A stretch of DNA of 64,000 nt from Methylosinus sp. PW1 (GTDB taxonomy: Bacteria > Pseudomonadota > Alphaproteobacteria > Rhizobiales > Beijerinckiaceae), in the NCBI RefSeq assembly GCF_000745215.1, contig NZ_JQNK01000009.1, forward strand, positions 992,001 to 1,056,000, written 5' to 3'. Within the stretch, counting starts at the first letter, position 1, and every line of letters begins with the position of its first letter. The translations under genes were made by a program, and so were the position numbers. Positions 43,356-50,971 of this stretch are shown one piece after another. The notes under the pieces are model-generated. The model was not told where the DNA came from and searched no databases. It saw only the letters and a list, made by a program, of their open reading frames with translations.

Positions 43356-44347
43356 TGGGTAACAAATCGTATCGTCTCGACGGCCTTTTCAGCCTGAAGT
43401 CGCCGCTTTCGCACATCAGCGAGACCGTCTCGAACTCGTCCTATCTCGTCCAGGAGCGCGTCATCCAGAATGACGGCAGCGTCGCCGACGTCTTCGTCTA
43501 CAGCGGAAACGCCTGGCGCGGCCAGCTTCGCGACCTGATGGCCCGCGATCTCCTCGACCGCCTCGGCGACGACAACGGCCCGGCGCGCGTCGGCCTGGAC
43601 ACGTTCTCGCTGCTGTTCTCCGGCGGACGCATCGGCGGCACGCAGACGACGGACATCGGGCAGGCGCGTCGCCTGCGTTCCGCGCTGCCGTCGATCGCGC
43701 TGCTCGGCGGCGGCGTCGGCAATCAGCTTCTCGCCGGCAAGGCCCGCATCGGCAACTGCTATCCGCTCTGCCGTGAAGCGTCGGGCATCCTTCCGGCGTC
43801 CTTGCGCGCCGACGCCGCCCTCGTCGAATACGCGGACTGCACGCAAAGCAAGGAGCATTCGCGCCGCGACGACAAAAAGATCGAGACCATCAACGGCTAT
43901 CTCTTGCCGGCGGCCGCGATCGAGGAGACGCCGAAGAAGGGGAAGAAAGCCAAGGCCGACGACGACGCGCCGGCGACCGACCAGATGAGGATCCGCATGG
44001 AGCTCCTCTCGCCGGGCGTCAGACTCCACACCTGGATCTCGATCGAGACGGCGACCGAGGAGGAGCTCGGCTGTCTCGTCGCCGCCCTGAAGCTCTTCTC
44101 CGACGCGCCGCACATCGGCGGGCAGTCCGCGAGAGGCTACGGGCTGGTGGACCTGGACTACGCGCTGACCGACCGCACGACCGGCGCCGTCGTCGAGCAT
44201 TTCGTGACCGTCGCCGACGGCGCCTGCATGCTTTCTCCGGAGGCCTCGGAGGCCCTGGCGGCCTACGGAAGCCATGTCGGCGCGCTGAAGGAAACCGCCA
44301 TCGCGCCGAACGGCGGCGTCCTGGCTCTTCTGGAGGGCGCGGCGTGA
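43355..44347 (+). CDS. csf2: Csf2 / Cas7-like backbone subunit of a type IV complex
   Basis: 330 residues. RAMP-type core with FSLKSPLSHISETVSNSS at the N-terminus, VYSGNAWRGQLRDLMARDLL, a DTFSLLFSGGRIGGTQTTD segment, and SIALLGGGVGNQLLAGKARI followed by YPLCREASG, which match Csf2. A Lys/Asp-rich loop (~190-210, TPKKGKKAKADDD) precedes the C-terminal RRM-like part with a glycine-rich SARGYG. It coats crRNA as the helical backbone. ATG overlaps the previous stop; its own stop overlaps the Cas6-like start. Confidence 0.85.
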   Translation: MGNKSYRLDGLFSLKSPLSHISETVSNSSYLVQERVIQNDGSVADVFVYSGNAWRGQLRDLMARDLLDRLGDDNGPARVGLDTFSLLFSGGRIGGTQTTDIGQARRLRSALPSIALLGGGVGNQLLAGKARIGNCYPLCREASGILPASLRADAALVEYADCTQSKEHSRRDDKKIETINGYLLPAAAIEETPKKGKKAKADDDAPATDQMRIRMELLSPGVRLHTWISIETATEEELGCLVAALKLFSDAPHIGGQSARGYGLVDLDYALTDRTTGAVVEHFVTVADGACMLSPEASEALAAYGSHVGALKETAIAPNGGVLALLEGAA

Positions 44348-44928
44348 GCGTCTACATCGCGAAAATCAACACGCCGCGCGGGCCGATCTCCTCGATCCAT
44401 TGCGCGCTCTACGCCTGCCTGCCGCCAAGGCCGGAGGGAAGCAAGCGTCCCTTCGTCTGGCGCGTCGCCGACGGCGGACGTTCGATCGTGTTCGTCTCGT
44501 CGGAGATGCCGATCGTCCCGCATGCGACGATCTCGCTCGAGGCGGGGCGGTCCTACGAGTTCGCCATCACTTATACGCGCGACAAGCACGTCGGAAAGAA
44601 GAAAGCCCGTCACCTCGTCGAGATCAACTCGATGCTCGATCTGCGTGATCGCATCTCGCATTTCGCCGGCTCCTACGGTGGAAGCGTCGGATTCGTGCGC
44701 CACGAACACATGCGGACCCTGCATGTGCGCCGGCAGAACGAGCATCTCGAAATGCCGATCGTGGACGCCTATGGGCGCGTCGTGGTCGAGGATCCCGTCG
44801 CGTTCGAGCAGGTCGTCCTCCAGGGCGGACCGGGCGGCGCCAAGGTCTACGGATGCGGCATGTGGTGGCTGCCGGAAATCATGGAGCCGGCTCTTTCGCC
44901 GGCGAAACTCGAAAGGATCGCCGCATGA
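44344..44928 (+). CDS. cas6e-like: Cas6e-like crRNA endonuclease
   Basis: 194 residues, GTG start in a GTGA overlap. N-terminal ferredoxin-like strand VYIAKINTP followed by SSIHCALYACLPP, where His19 is in the position of the Cas6e catalytic His (HxxLW pattern). The C-terminus GPGGAKVYGCGMWWLPE matches the glycine-rich loop of Cas6e (GAKAFGCGLL type). Cas6e cuts type I-E-like repeats. Type IV-B loci normally lack Cas6, so this gene is unusual here and suggests use of a repeat from the same phage or from the host. Confidence 0.7.
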   Translation: MSVYIAKINTPRGPISSIHCALYACLPPRPEGSKRPFVWRVADGGRSIVFVSSEMPIVPHATISLEAGRSYEFAITYTRDKHVGKKKARHLVEINSMLDLRDRISHFAGSYGGSVGFVRHEHMRTLHVRRQNEHLEMPIVDAYGRVVVEDPVAFEQVVLQGGPGGAKVYGCGMWWLPEIMEPALSPAKLERIAA

Positions 44929-45566
44929 AACCGACTCTCATCCGAGCCGTCCTGGTCAACGGCTACATCACCAGCAACCCCTGGACGCCGACCATCGACG
45001 GCATCGTGGCCTACGCCTCGCAGCTTCGAAAGCACGGCGACGAGTTCTATGTCCACCGCGATTCCGAAATGGTCCCGGTGGACGACCTGCCGATCGAGAA
45101 GGCCAAGTTCAACGGACGCTGGTGGTATTCGTGTTCGACGCCGACGCCCGTCGATTCCGTCGGACGCCAGAAGCGAAACTACCACCGCCGCTTCGACGAC
45201 CAGTATGAGGGCTATCTCGTCTCGGGCGTCGGCAAGGTGCTGACCAAGGCCGGCCCCTACAAAGCGGCTCGCCTCGCCGACACGCGTACGATCTGCCGAG
45301 CCGTCGAGTGGCACGTCGTCGGCGACCGTGACGCGCTGCGGGATCTCCTTGGCGACATCGATCAGATCGGAGCCGCCCGCGCCGTCGGCTTCGGCTCCGT
45401 CGTCGAGTGGCAGTTCGAAGAGGGCGACGCCGAAATCGCAAGACGCCGGCGTCCGCTTCCGCTCGAATACGCGGAGAGCATCGGCATCGCAGGGCGCAGG
45501 ATGTCGTGGGGCATCGTGCCGCCGTCGCGCCTGCCGGAGTCGATCTGCGAGTGCGTCATGCCGTGA
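44925..45566 (+). CDS. csf3: Csf3 / Cas5-like subunit
   Basis: 213 residues, ATG in ATGA overlap. N-terminal LIRAVLVNGYITSNPWTPTI followed by DGIVAYASQ resembles the PLDGILAYA motif of Csf3. A glycine-rich loop EGYLVSGVGKVLTK and a C-terminal RAVGFGSVVEW (GxGxxxxW pattern, the GKKRxxGYG position) complete the Cas5 fold. It would cap the 5' handle of crRNA. Last gene of the operon; terminator begins six bases after the stop. Confidence 0.7.
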   Translation: MKPTLIRAVLVNGYITSNPWTPTIDGIVAYASQLRKHGDEFYVHRDSEMVPVDDLPIEKAKFNGRWWYSCSTPTPVDSVGRQKRNYHRRFDDQYEGYLVSGVGKVLTKAGPYKAARLADTRTICRAVEWHVVGDRDALRDLLGDIDQIGAARAVGFGSVVEWQFEEGDAEIARRRRPLPLEYAESIGIAGRRMSWGIVPPSRLPESICECVMP

Positions 45567-45572
45567 ATCATG

Positions 45573-45612
45573 GCCGTCGCCGGGTTCCGACAGGGATTCG
45601 GCGACGGCTTTT
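45573..45612 (+). terminator. Rho-independent terminator closing the CRISPR operon
   Basis: Perfect ten-pair stem GCCGTCGCCG / CGGCGACGGC (45573-45582 and 45599-45608) with a 16-base loop, followed by TTTT. It lies seven bases after the csf3 stop codon. Confidence 0.8.
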
Positions 45613-45633
45613 CGATGGCGGAACCGCATCCGC

Positions 45634-45715
45634 ATTAACCATTCGTTTCCCAATCCGCCTCTCGATTCCACACGCTGCGGTCGTATTAACACATCATTTC
45701 CGCGCCGCTGATAAT
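45634..45715 (+). promoter_or_regulatory. Flagellin upstream region with direct repeats and sigma-28-like promoter
   Basis: Two copies of ATTAAC-N6-TTTCC (45634-45650 and 45685-45701) lie 51 bases apart. The second forms TTAA-N15-CCGCTGATAA, close to the sigma-28 consensus TAAA-N15-GCCGATAA. This would give transcription toward the flagellin at 45752. Separated from the CRISPR operon by a strong terminator. Repeat function (activator sites) is inferred. Confidence 0.45.
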
Positions 45716-45751
45716 TGAAACGACACGGGTTTCCATAACGAAGTCGATTTC

Positions 45752-46849
45752 ATGTCCAGCGTTCTCACGAATTCATCCGCGATCACCGCGCTCCAGAACC
45801 TGCGCTCGACGCAGTCCGCCCTGGCGGACACACAGCACCGCGTCGCTACCGGCCTCAAGGTTTCCACCGCCGCCGACAACCCTTCGACATGGGCCGTCGC
45901 GGAAACGATGAAATCCGATCGAGGCGTGGTGTCGACGATCGCGGATTCGCTCGGGGTGAGTTCGCAGATTGTCGGCGTCGCGATGGCGGGCGTCGAAAGC
46001 ACGATCTCGGTGATGAACCAGATCAAGAGCGCCATCGCACAAGCGGCACAGCCGGGAGCCGACAAGGCGAAGATTGCCACGAGCCTTGTCGGCCTGAGCG
46101 CGCAACTGCGATCGATTATTGCGTCCGCTTCGTTCAACGGAATAAACCTACTCGACGGATCGCAGTCCTCGATCAGCTTCGCGTCCGGATACGTCGATGG
46201 GAATGGGTCGGGATCGGAACTGCGATCACTGGGCTTCACGCCTGCGGCGTTAGTAGAAAATAAAACGGCAATTGCATCCTTAAACGCAAGTAACATCACT
46301 GTAAACAATGCATATCAAGCTGGACTGCTATCCTCAAGCAACAAATCGGATATATTCGATTCTGGTAGTTCTTCGAATCTCGGGTGGATTCCAACCTATG
46401 GATTCGAGCCAAACGAGTCGATATTTCCAAATAGCCCTACATATTACGATACATACTCCTATGATCTGGCCAATAATGTCATAAACGTAAACTACTATGC
46501 CAATTTCGCGGAGATATTTCCGGATTCGTCTGGTGGCTCCGGACTTGGAACCGTCTTGCTCAACCCTGTCATTGAAGGGAAAAGCCTCGATGTAGCCGAT
46601 GCGGTTATTTCCCGCCTTACCGACTACGCCTCCACGCTCGGCTCGACAAAGACGACCATCGACTCCCAGCGCGGCTTCATGCGGACCCTCGGCGACGCCA
46701 TGGACCAGGGCATCGGCTCGCTGGTGGACGCCGACCTGAACGCGGAATCCACGCGATTGCAGGCATTGCAGACGCAGCAGCAGCTAGGCGTCCAGTCGCT
46801 ATCTATCGCCAACAGGGACGGCGACATCGTCCTGAAGCTGTTCCAGTGA
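45752..46849 (+). CDS. Flagellin, prophage-encoded, with AT-rich variable centre
   Basis: 365 residues. N-terminal flagellin domain: SSVLTNSSAITALQNLRSTQ, then RVATGLKVSTAADNPSTWAVAE (shown in part, NPSTWAVAE). C-terminal domain: TTIDSQRGFMRTLGDAMDQG and QQQLGVQSLSIANRDGDIV, the usual alphaproteobacterial flagellin ends. The centre (roughly bases 46247-46600) is visibly AT-richer and Ser/Asn/Tyr-rich, unlike the GC-rich ends, so the exposed domain looks acquired by transfer or under diversifying selection. Flagellins are exported by type III machinery and polymerise in the filament. A flagellin gene is not an expected phage gene. Confidence 0.85.
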   Translation: MSSVLTNSSAITALQNLRSTQSALADTQHRVATGLKVSTAADNPSTWAVAETMKSDRGVVSTIADSLGVSSQIVGVAMAGVESTISVMNQIKSAIAQAAQPGADKAKIATSLVGLSAQLRSIIASASFNGINLLDGSQSSISFASGYVDGNGSGSELRSLGFTPAALVENKTAIASLNASNITVNNAYQAGLLSSSNKSDIFDSGSSSNLGWIPTYGFEPNESIFPNSPTYYDTYSYDLANNVINVNYYANFAEIFPDSSGGSGLGTVLLNPVIEGKSLDVADAVISRLTDYASTLGSTKTTIDSQRGFMRTLGDAMDQGIGSLVDADLNAESTRLQALQTQQQLGVQSLSIANRDGDIVLKLFQ

Positions 46850-47179
46850 TTATGTCCGTCCGCCTCGGATGGTCTCGGCCATTCTTCCGAACGCCAATTT
46901 CCTGATCATCAAATATCGGGGAGCCGCCTCGTCCGATCCCATGCCAACGACGGCCACTGCGACGAAAGCGAATCCCGCCGGCAGGAGGATCAACGCGCTC
47001 CACAGACGGTCGGCAGGCGTCGGCTCGACCCGATATCCGCGATCGCGAGGCGCTTCCGGAGCCAGCAACAGCGAACTGACGTAGTTCGGCCAGATCGCCA
47101 TCGGAACGACCGCAAGGCTGTAACTGACCGCGACGACGACCGAGAACACGATGTCGTCGATCCATTTGATGACGTTCAT
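46850..47179 (-). CDS. Small membrane protein
   Basis: 109 residues. Two hydrophobic segments (IVFSVVVAVSYSLAVVPMAI and LWSALILLPAGFAFVAVAVV) with a polar loop and basic C-terminus. Ends back to back with the flagellin gene. Start overlaps the stop of the upstream gene (47176-47179), so it belongs to a leftward operon. Confidence 0.55.
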   Translation of the reverse strand: MNVIKWIDDIVFSVVVAVSYSLAVVPMAIWPNYVSSLLLAPEAPRDRGYRVEPTPADRLWSALILLPAGFAFVAVAVVGMGSDEAAPRYLMIRKLAFGRMAETIRGGRT

Positions 47180-47493
47180 TTTATCTCGTTCTTCAGGCCT
47201 TTTATGCGCCGGTCGACTTCGGCTGCGAACGCGTCCTCAATGATCGCCACGATCTCCTCGGGTGTCCGTCCAGCTCCTGCGGCCGCGATGCAGGCGTCCG
47301 TTGCGCGATGGACGACCAACGAACATTCCGATTCGATGTAGATCAGTCTGGACGCCGCCATGTGCCACCGCATCGCGATCCGGACGAGTTCCTCGATCTC
47401 AGGTCTCGGCGCCTTCCGCAGGGCGTGGCGGGCGGCTTCGGTCTTCGAAATATCACTATCGCGGGGAATTCCGAACAATTCGTGGTCTTTCAA
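47176..47493 (-). CDS. Hypothetical helical protein
   Basis: 105 residues, mainly helical: LFGIPRDSDISKTEAARHAL, then EIEELVRIAMRWHMAASRLI and PEEIVAIIEDAFAAEVDRRI. No family recognised. Translationally coupled to the membrane protein. Confidence 0.5.
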   Translation of the reverse strand: MKDHELFGIPRDSDISKTEAARHALRKAPRPEIEELVRIAMRWHMAASRLIYIESECSLVVHRATDACIAAAGAGRTPEEIVAIIEDAFAAEVDRRIKGLKNEIK

Positions 47494-47592
47494 GGGATTT
47501 GGTGAAAACAGCGCGCCTCCTTAGCCCCGCGCAAGCCGATCGTCAACGCGGTCCAGTTTCTGCTTCGTTTCCGACGGTGCGGAAAACGGAAG

Positions 47593-47853
47593 TCAGGCCG
47601 TCCCCGCCCGCGCCGCCATGTCCGCCAGGGCGACGCCGACATCCTGGACGAAATCCGCCACGCCGGGATGGCTCTTCGCGAGCTCCCTCGCCTTGGTGTC
47701 CCGCTGCGCCGGCGACAGGCTGGCGTCGCGAAAGATATTTTCCATATCAATGACGAACACTGCGGATGGAATCGAGATCCGATGCAACGGCACATGGAAT
47801 TCCGATGACGGAAACAGCCGCGTCAGCGCGATGATTTCACTGGGTCTGAGCAT
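47593..47853 (-). CDS. Small hypothetical protein
   Basis: 86 residues with SEIIALTRLFPSSEFHVPLH at the N-terminus and a helical second half (LSPAQRDTKARELAKSHPGV). It overlaps the upstream gene by 17 bases. About 100 bases of non-coding sequence follow before the next leftward gene; I see no clear terminator there. Confidence 0.5.
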   Translation of the reverse strand: MLRPSEIIALTRLFPSSEFHVPLHRISIPSAVFVIDMENIFRDASLSPAQRDTKARELAKSHPGVADFVQDVGVALADMAARAGTA

Positions 47854-48196
47854 AGTCGGTCTCCTTCGATGCCGATGTCTTGGATTTTCGGCGTTCTTCC
47901 CGCCGATAGCTTTCGAGCTCCAATTGAAGGCACTCGATCTGCGCCTTCATGGCTTTCAGCACATCGTCGTGCAGATCCGAAATTCCTTCGCGCAGCGCAG
48001 CCATCTTCTCGCGAAGATCGACGCTGGATTCGCGATCGAGGAGCGTTTTGATGACGTGGATCGCTTGCAGGCACGGAACCGCGACGAAACGCCGGTCAAA
48101 ACTCGCTTCCGCCGCAATCTCGAGTTCCTCGAGCAGACGCTCGGCCTCGATCGGCGTCTCGTCGACATGCATGTGAAATTCCGCCAGCCTGTCCAT
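47837..48196 (-). CDS. Hypothetical helical protein
   Basis: 119 residues, charged and coiled-coil-like (AERLLEELEIAAEASFDRRF, then MKAQIECLQLELESYRREER). No catalytic motif. Preceded by an upstream gene 12 bases away in the same operon. Confidence 0.5.
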   Translation of the reverse strand: MDRLAEFHMHVDETPIEAERLLEELEIAAEASFDRRFVAVPCLQAIHVIKTLLDRESSVDLREKMAALREGISDLHDDVLKAMKAQIECLQLELESYRREERRKSKTSASKETDYAQTQ

Positions 48197-48208
48197 TGCC
48201 GGACTCCT

Positions 48209-48760
48209 TCAGATCACATCCGACCAAAGCAGATCGACGACTTCGTTGAAGTCGAGCGGCTGGACGATCAACACATTCCGCTCCTGCCAGTCCTTCGCAC
48301 CGCCGCAGAAATATTCGCCGCTGGCGACGCAATAGGCGATAGGTGTCGATCCGACGACCTCGCCGTTTTCCGTCACTTCCTTCCAATATTCGGTGCGGAA
48401 ACACAGATTGCCGCCGAAGAGGAACAGCCCCGGCCGGCAGGCCTCCAGCGAGACGGGGCCGCGCGGCGCCTCGTCTTCATCGTCGTCGCCATCGACCGGA
48501 GCCGCGTCGACCTCATGAACGACGGTAGCCTGGAAGCCGTTGAAGGCTTGAAAATCGGACGATCGATCGAACGGGTCGGAATTATGGTCGCTAAAAACCC
48601 GCGCGATCTCGATTTCGGCGTTGTCTTCGAGGCCGAGCTGCTTCCGCAATTGACGTTCGATGATCGCCTCGATGTCCTGCACCGAGACGCGGAACACGGC
48701 TTCCCGGCGCGTCTTGGTCGTGGTGATGTCCTTCTTCGTCTCGAATGGAATCTTGCTCAT
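48209..48760 (-). CDS. Hypothetical protein with acidic linker
   Basis: 183 residues. N-terminal region FRVSVQDIEAIIERQLRKQL could be an oligomerisation helix; an acidic linker (DGDDDEDEAP) precedes a C-terminal domain with CFRTEYWKEVTENGEVVGST and CVASGEYFCGG. No known family. ATG followed by a Lys/Thr-rich start. Confidence 0.5.
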   Translation of the reverse strand: MSKIPFETKKDITTTKTRREAVFRVSVQDIEAIIERQLRKQLGLEDNAEIEIARVFSDHNSDPFDRSSDFQAFNGFQATVVHEVDAAPVDGDDDEDEAPRGPVSLEACRPGLFLFGGNLCFRTEYWKEVTENGEVVGSTPIAYCVASGEYFCGGAKDWQERNVLIVQPLDFNEVVDLLWSDVI

Positions 48761-48766
48761 CGCCCC

Positions 48767-49363
48767 TCACTCCGTTTCGACATCCCAGAATTTCCCGGCG
48801 CGCACGATTGCCTCGTCGTTCCCGGCATCGGTATTGTCGTGCGGTTCATCGAGCCACGCCGCCAGCGTCCAGCCATCGGCTTCCCACATGAAGACGTCGC
48901 ACCATCCGCCGTTATCGACGCTGTAGAAAAGACTCCAACCCTTGCGCGGGCGGACTTTGCCCTTCTCCTTCCGTCCCTCGAAAAGCACTGGATACCAGCC
49001 CGATTTCGAAGGCGATTTCGTCGGCGGCTGCTCTTCGCGCGGCCACTGGAAAACCTTGTCGATCAGGTGATCCCCGATCCTGGACGCCACGTCGCAATGC
49101 GCCCGATCGACTCCATATGTCGTCACATGCTCGCCGTGCGGCGCCGGATCGTCGCCGACGCGCCGGGCGTAGATGATCACTTGGTCGTAGCCGTAGTCGT
49201 CGGCGATGCGCTTCGCGGCGGAGATCGGAATTCGCTTCATTTTACGTGGCTGCGACATTGGAGTGTCGTTCCTCTTTGGCTTTTGACGCTTGCGTTCCCG
49301 ATCGGGAACATTTTCCGGCAAACGAGCGATCTCGGATGAAAGCTTCCCGATCGGGAACGTCAT
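48767..49363 (-). CDS. Hypothetical protein
   Basis: 198 residues from ATG 49363, which has GAAGGAG six bases upstream and is preferred over ATG 49405 (longer) and ATG 49258 (shorter). C-terminal domain with ISAAKRIADDYGYDQVIIYA and VFMWEADGWTLAAWLDEPHD. The start region contains two near-identical palindromes (49294-49309, 49344-49357), so the gene may be autoregulated. First gene of the leftward unit ending at 46850. Confidence 0.55.
   Translation of the reverse strand: MTFPIGKLSSEIARLPENVPDRERKRQKPKRNDTPMSQPRKMKRIPISAAKRIADDYGYDQVIIYARRVGDDPAPHGEHVTTYGVDRAHCDVASRIGDHLIDKVFQWPREEQPPTKSPSKSGWYPVLFEGRKEKGKVRPRKGWSLFYSVDNGGWCDVFMWEADGWTLAAWLDEPHDNTDAGNDEAIVRAGKFWDVETE
49294..49357. repeat. 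Two TTCCCGATCGGGAA palindromes near a start codon
   Basis: GTTCCCGATCGGGAAC at 49294-49309 is a perfect 16-bp palindrome; TTCCCGATCGGGAA at 49344-49357 repeats its core 14 bp. Centres are 49 bp apart, within the first 25 codons of the gene starting at 49363. They could be operator sites or a structure in the mRNA. Confidence 0.6.
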
Positions 49364-49465
49364 GCCGACTCCTTCGACGACCATTGAATCGAGCGATGAA
49401 TTCAAAGTGATTTGCCGTCAAGAAGCCTTCAGGCCGGGGAGCGATAGCGGCGGTAAAAAAATCGC

Positions 49466-49501
49466 TTTGAATTTTCACGCGCATAATTCACCTGTCGAAT
49501 C
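49466..49501 (+). promoter_or_regulatory. Repeated phage promoter-like element, copy B
   Basis: 36-bp element TTTGAATTTTC-N9-AATTCACC-TGTC-GAATC (written with gaps), ending exactly at the tnpB ATG. The last 16 bases match copy A except for one base. As with copy A there is no Shine-Dalgarno, so tnpB translation is probably leaderless. Confidence 0.6.
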
Positions 49502-50695
49502 ATGATCAAGCGCGGCTTCCGATACCGGCTCGACCCGACCGACGAACAGGAACTCATGTTCCGGAAGTTCGCGGGCGTCTGCCGCGCCGTCTACAATGCC
49601 GCGCTCCATCAACGCGAAGTATTCTGGCGGCAGCATCTTCGGACGGAAGGAAGGCACGTTTCCTACGTCGGACAGGCTGCGGAACTGACCGCGCTTCGCG
49701 CCGAGTTCGACTGGATCAGGGAAGTCTCCCAAGCCTGCGAGCAGCAGGCGCTGCGCGACCTCGACAATGCGTTCCAGCGGTTCTTCGACGGCGTTTCCGG
49801 CTATCCGACCCCGCGCCGGAAGGGCAAGAACGACGGTTTCCGCTTCCAAGGACGCAATGTCGAAGTCGAGAAGCTCAATCGCAATTGGAGCCGGGTGAAG
49901 CTTCCGAAGATCGGATGGGTGCGCTTCCGCGACACACGACCAATGGTCGGGAAGCTGAAGAACGTCACCGTCTCTCTCGACTCGCTCGGATGGCACGTCT
50001 CCTTCGCCCGCGAGATCGAGCATGAAGCTCCGGCGAATATCGCGCCCGCAGTCGGCATCGATAGAGGAGTCGCCAATTCCATCGCCATGTCGACCGGCGA
50101 AATGGATTCGATCGGCAAGGAGCGGCTCGCCGTCCTCGACCGGCGTCGCAGGAAGCACCAGCGCGATCTGTCCCGGCGCAAGCGCGGATCGCAGCGCTAC
50201 GGCAAGACCCGCAAGCGGGTCGCCGCCGTCGCCGCCAAGGGGGCTCGCGTCCGCGAGCATTTCAACCATGTCCGGACGACGCGCATCGTGCGGAACTTCG
50301 GCACGGTCTGCATCGAGGATCTGAACATCGCGAACATGACGGCGTCCGCGAAGGGCACGGTCGAAGAACCGGGAAAGAACGTCGCGCAAAAGGCGGGACT
50401 GAACCGCTCCATCCTCGAGCAGGGTTGGGGTCAATTCGAGGAATTCCTCACCTACAAGCTCGCCGCTTCCGGCGGCGTGCTGGTGAAGGTCGATCCGCGC
50501 AACACTTCGCGGAAATGCTCCAACTGTGGCCATATCGACGCTCGCAATCGCGAAAGCCAAGCATCGTTCCGATGCGTCGAATGCGGACACGAGGCTCATG
50601 CCGACGTGAATGCGGCCATCAACATTCTTCAGGCCGGAACGCGGCCTTCGGAAGAGGCGAAAGCCCCACGCCGAAAATCTCGGAAGGCCGCCTAG
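49502..50695 (+). CDS. tnpB: TnpB (IS200/IS605-type RNA-guided nuclease)
   Basis: 397 residues. N-terminal FRYRLDPTDEQELMFRKFAG, then RuvC-type residues: VGIDRGVANSIAM (first Asp), CIEDLNIANM (Glu) and the C-terminal EAHADVNAAINI (second Asp). A zinc ribbon CSNCGHID...CVECG lies between. All three acidic residues are present, so nuclease activity is likely. No tnpA is nearby and no clear transposon ends are seen, and expression appears to come from the phage-type element B, so this may be a domesticated copy. Confidence 0.85.
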   Translation: MIKRGFRYRLDPTDEQELMFRKFAGVCRAVYNAALHQREVFWRQHLRTEGRHVSYVGQAAELTALRAEFDWIREVSQACEQQALRDLDNAFQRFFDGVSGYPTPRRKGKNDGFRFQGRNVEVEKLNRNWSRVKLPKIGWVRFRDTRPMVGKLKNVTVSLDSLGWHVSFAREIEHEAPANIAPAVGIDRGVANSIAMSTGEMDSIGKERLAVLDRRRRKHQRDLSRRKRGSQRYGKTRKRVAAVAAKGARVREHFNHVRTTRIVRNFGTVCIEDLNIANMTASAKGTVEEPGKNVAQKAGLNRSILEQGWGQFEEFLTYKLAASGGVLVKVDPRNTSRKCSNCGHIDARNRESQASFRCVECGHEAHADVNAAINILQAGTRPSEEAKAPRRKSRKAA

Positions 50696-50720
50696 GCCTT
50701 TCGCATAAATCTCCGAAAGG
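50641..50720 (+). ncRNA. Candidate reRNA (omega RNA) region at the tnpB 3' end
   Basis: Two stem-loops overlap or follow the tnpB stop: GCGGCCTTC with GAAGGCCGC (50641-50649, 50683-50691) and CCTTTCG with CGAAAGG (50697-50703, 50714-50720). TnpB guide RNAs are made from the 3' end of tnpB and the flanking DNA, so this is the expected site. The guide would begin downstream of the element's right end, which I cannot locate. Confidence 0.4.
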
Positions 50721-50731
50721 GGAAGACGTTA

Positions 50732-50971
50732 TCACAACGATTCCTTGGACAACCGCTCCACGATCCGCTCCATCGCGGCCGCCGCGCCAGGATTCAACGA
50801 CAGCATTCCGCGAACAAGGAACTGCCTTTGAGCCGGATCCGCCTTCGACGTTTCGTTGATCCTCGAAACGAGATCGCCGGCGAGAACGTCATCGCGCCGA
50901 TCTCCTCGAAGGCCGCCAGACTGCTCGATCACGGCGGCCCACTCGATGGCTTCCAGCGCGGACAGGGACAT
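50732..50971 (-). CDS. Small hypothetical protein
   Basis: 79 residues, helical, with LEAIEWAAVIEQSGGLRGDR and MLSLNPGAAAAMERIVERLS. The ATG overlaps the stop of the upstream gene. Ends about 30 bases from the tnpB 3' region. Confidence 0.45.
   Translation of the reverse strand: MSLSALEAIEWAAVIEQSGGLRGDRRDDVLAGDLVSRINETSKADPAQRQFLVRGMLSLNPGAAAAMERIVERLSKESL

Larger units (their letters stand above)
38488..45612 (+). other. Operon: CysH/ParB/methyltransferase-like genes plus type IV-like CRISPR effector genes
   Basis: Ten genes (38554 to 45566) lie in one direction from one promoter to one terminator, most with stop-start overlaps: small protein, 300-aa protein, CysH/IbrA-like, ParB/IbrB-like, methyltransferase-like, Csf1-like, putative Cas11, Csf2/Cas7, Cas6e-like, Csf3/Cas5. 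Gene content is nearest to subtype IV-B (cysH association, no dinG, no cas1/cas2), but a Cas6e-like gene is not expected there. No CRISPR array is visible in the window. Confidence 0.7.

Noticed and set aside
45567..45751. CRISPR array next to csf3
   Set aside because: The sequence holds a terminator and two short ATTAAC-N6-TTTCC repeats, not regularly spaced 25-35 bp repeats.
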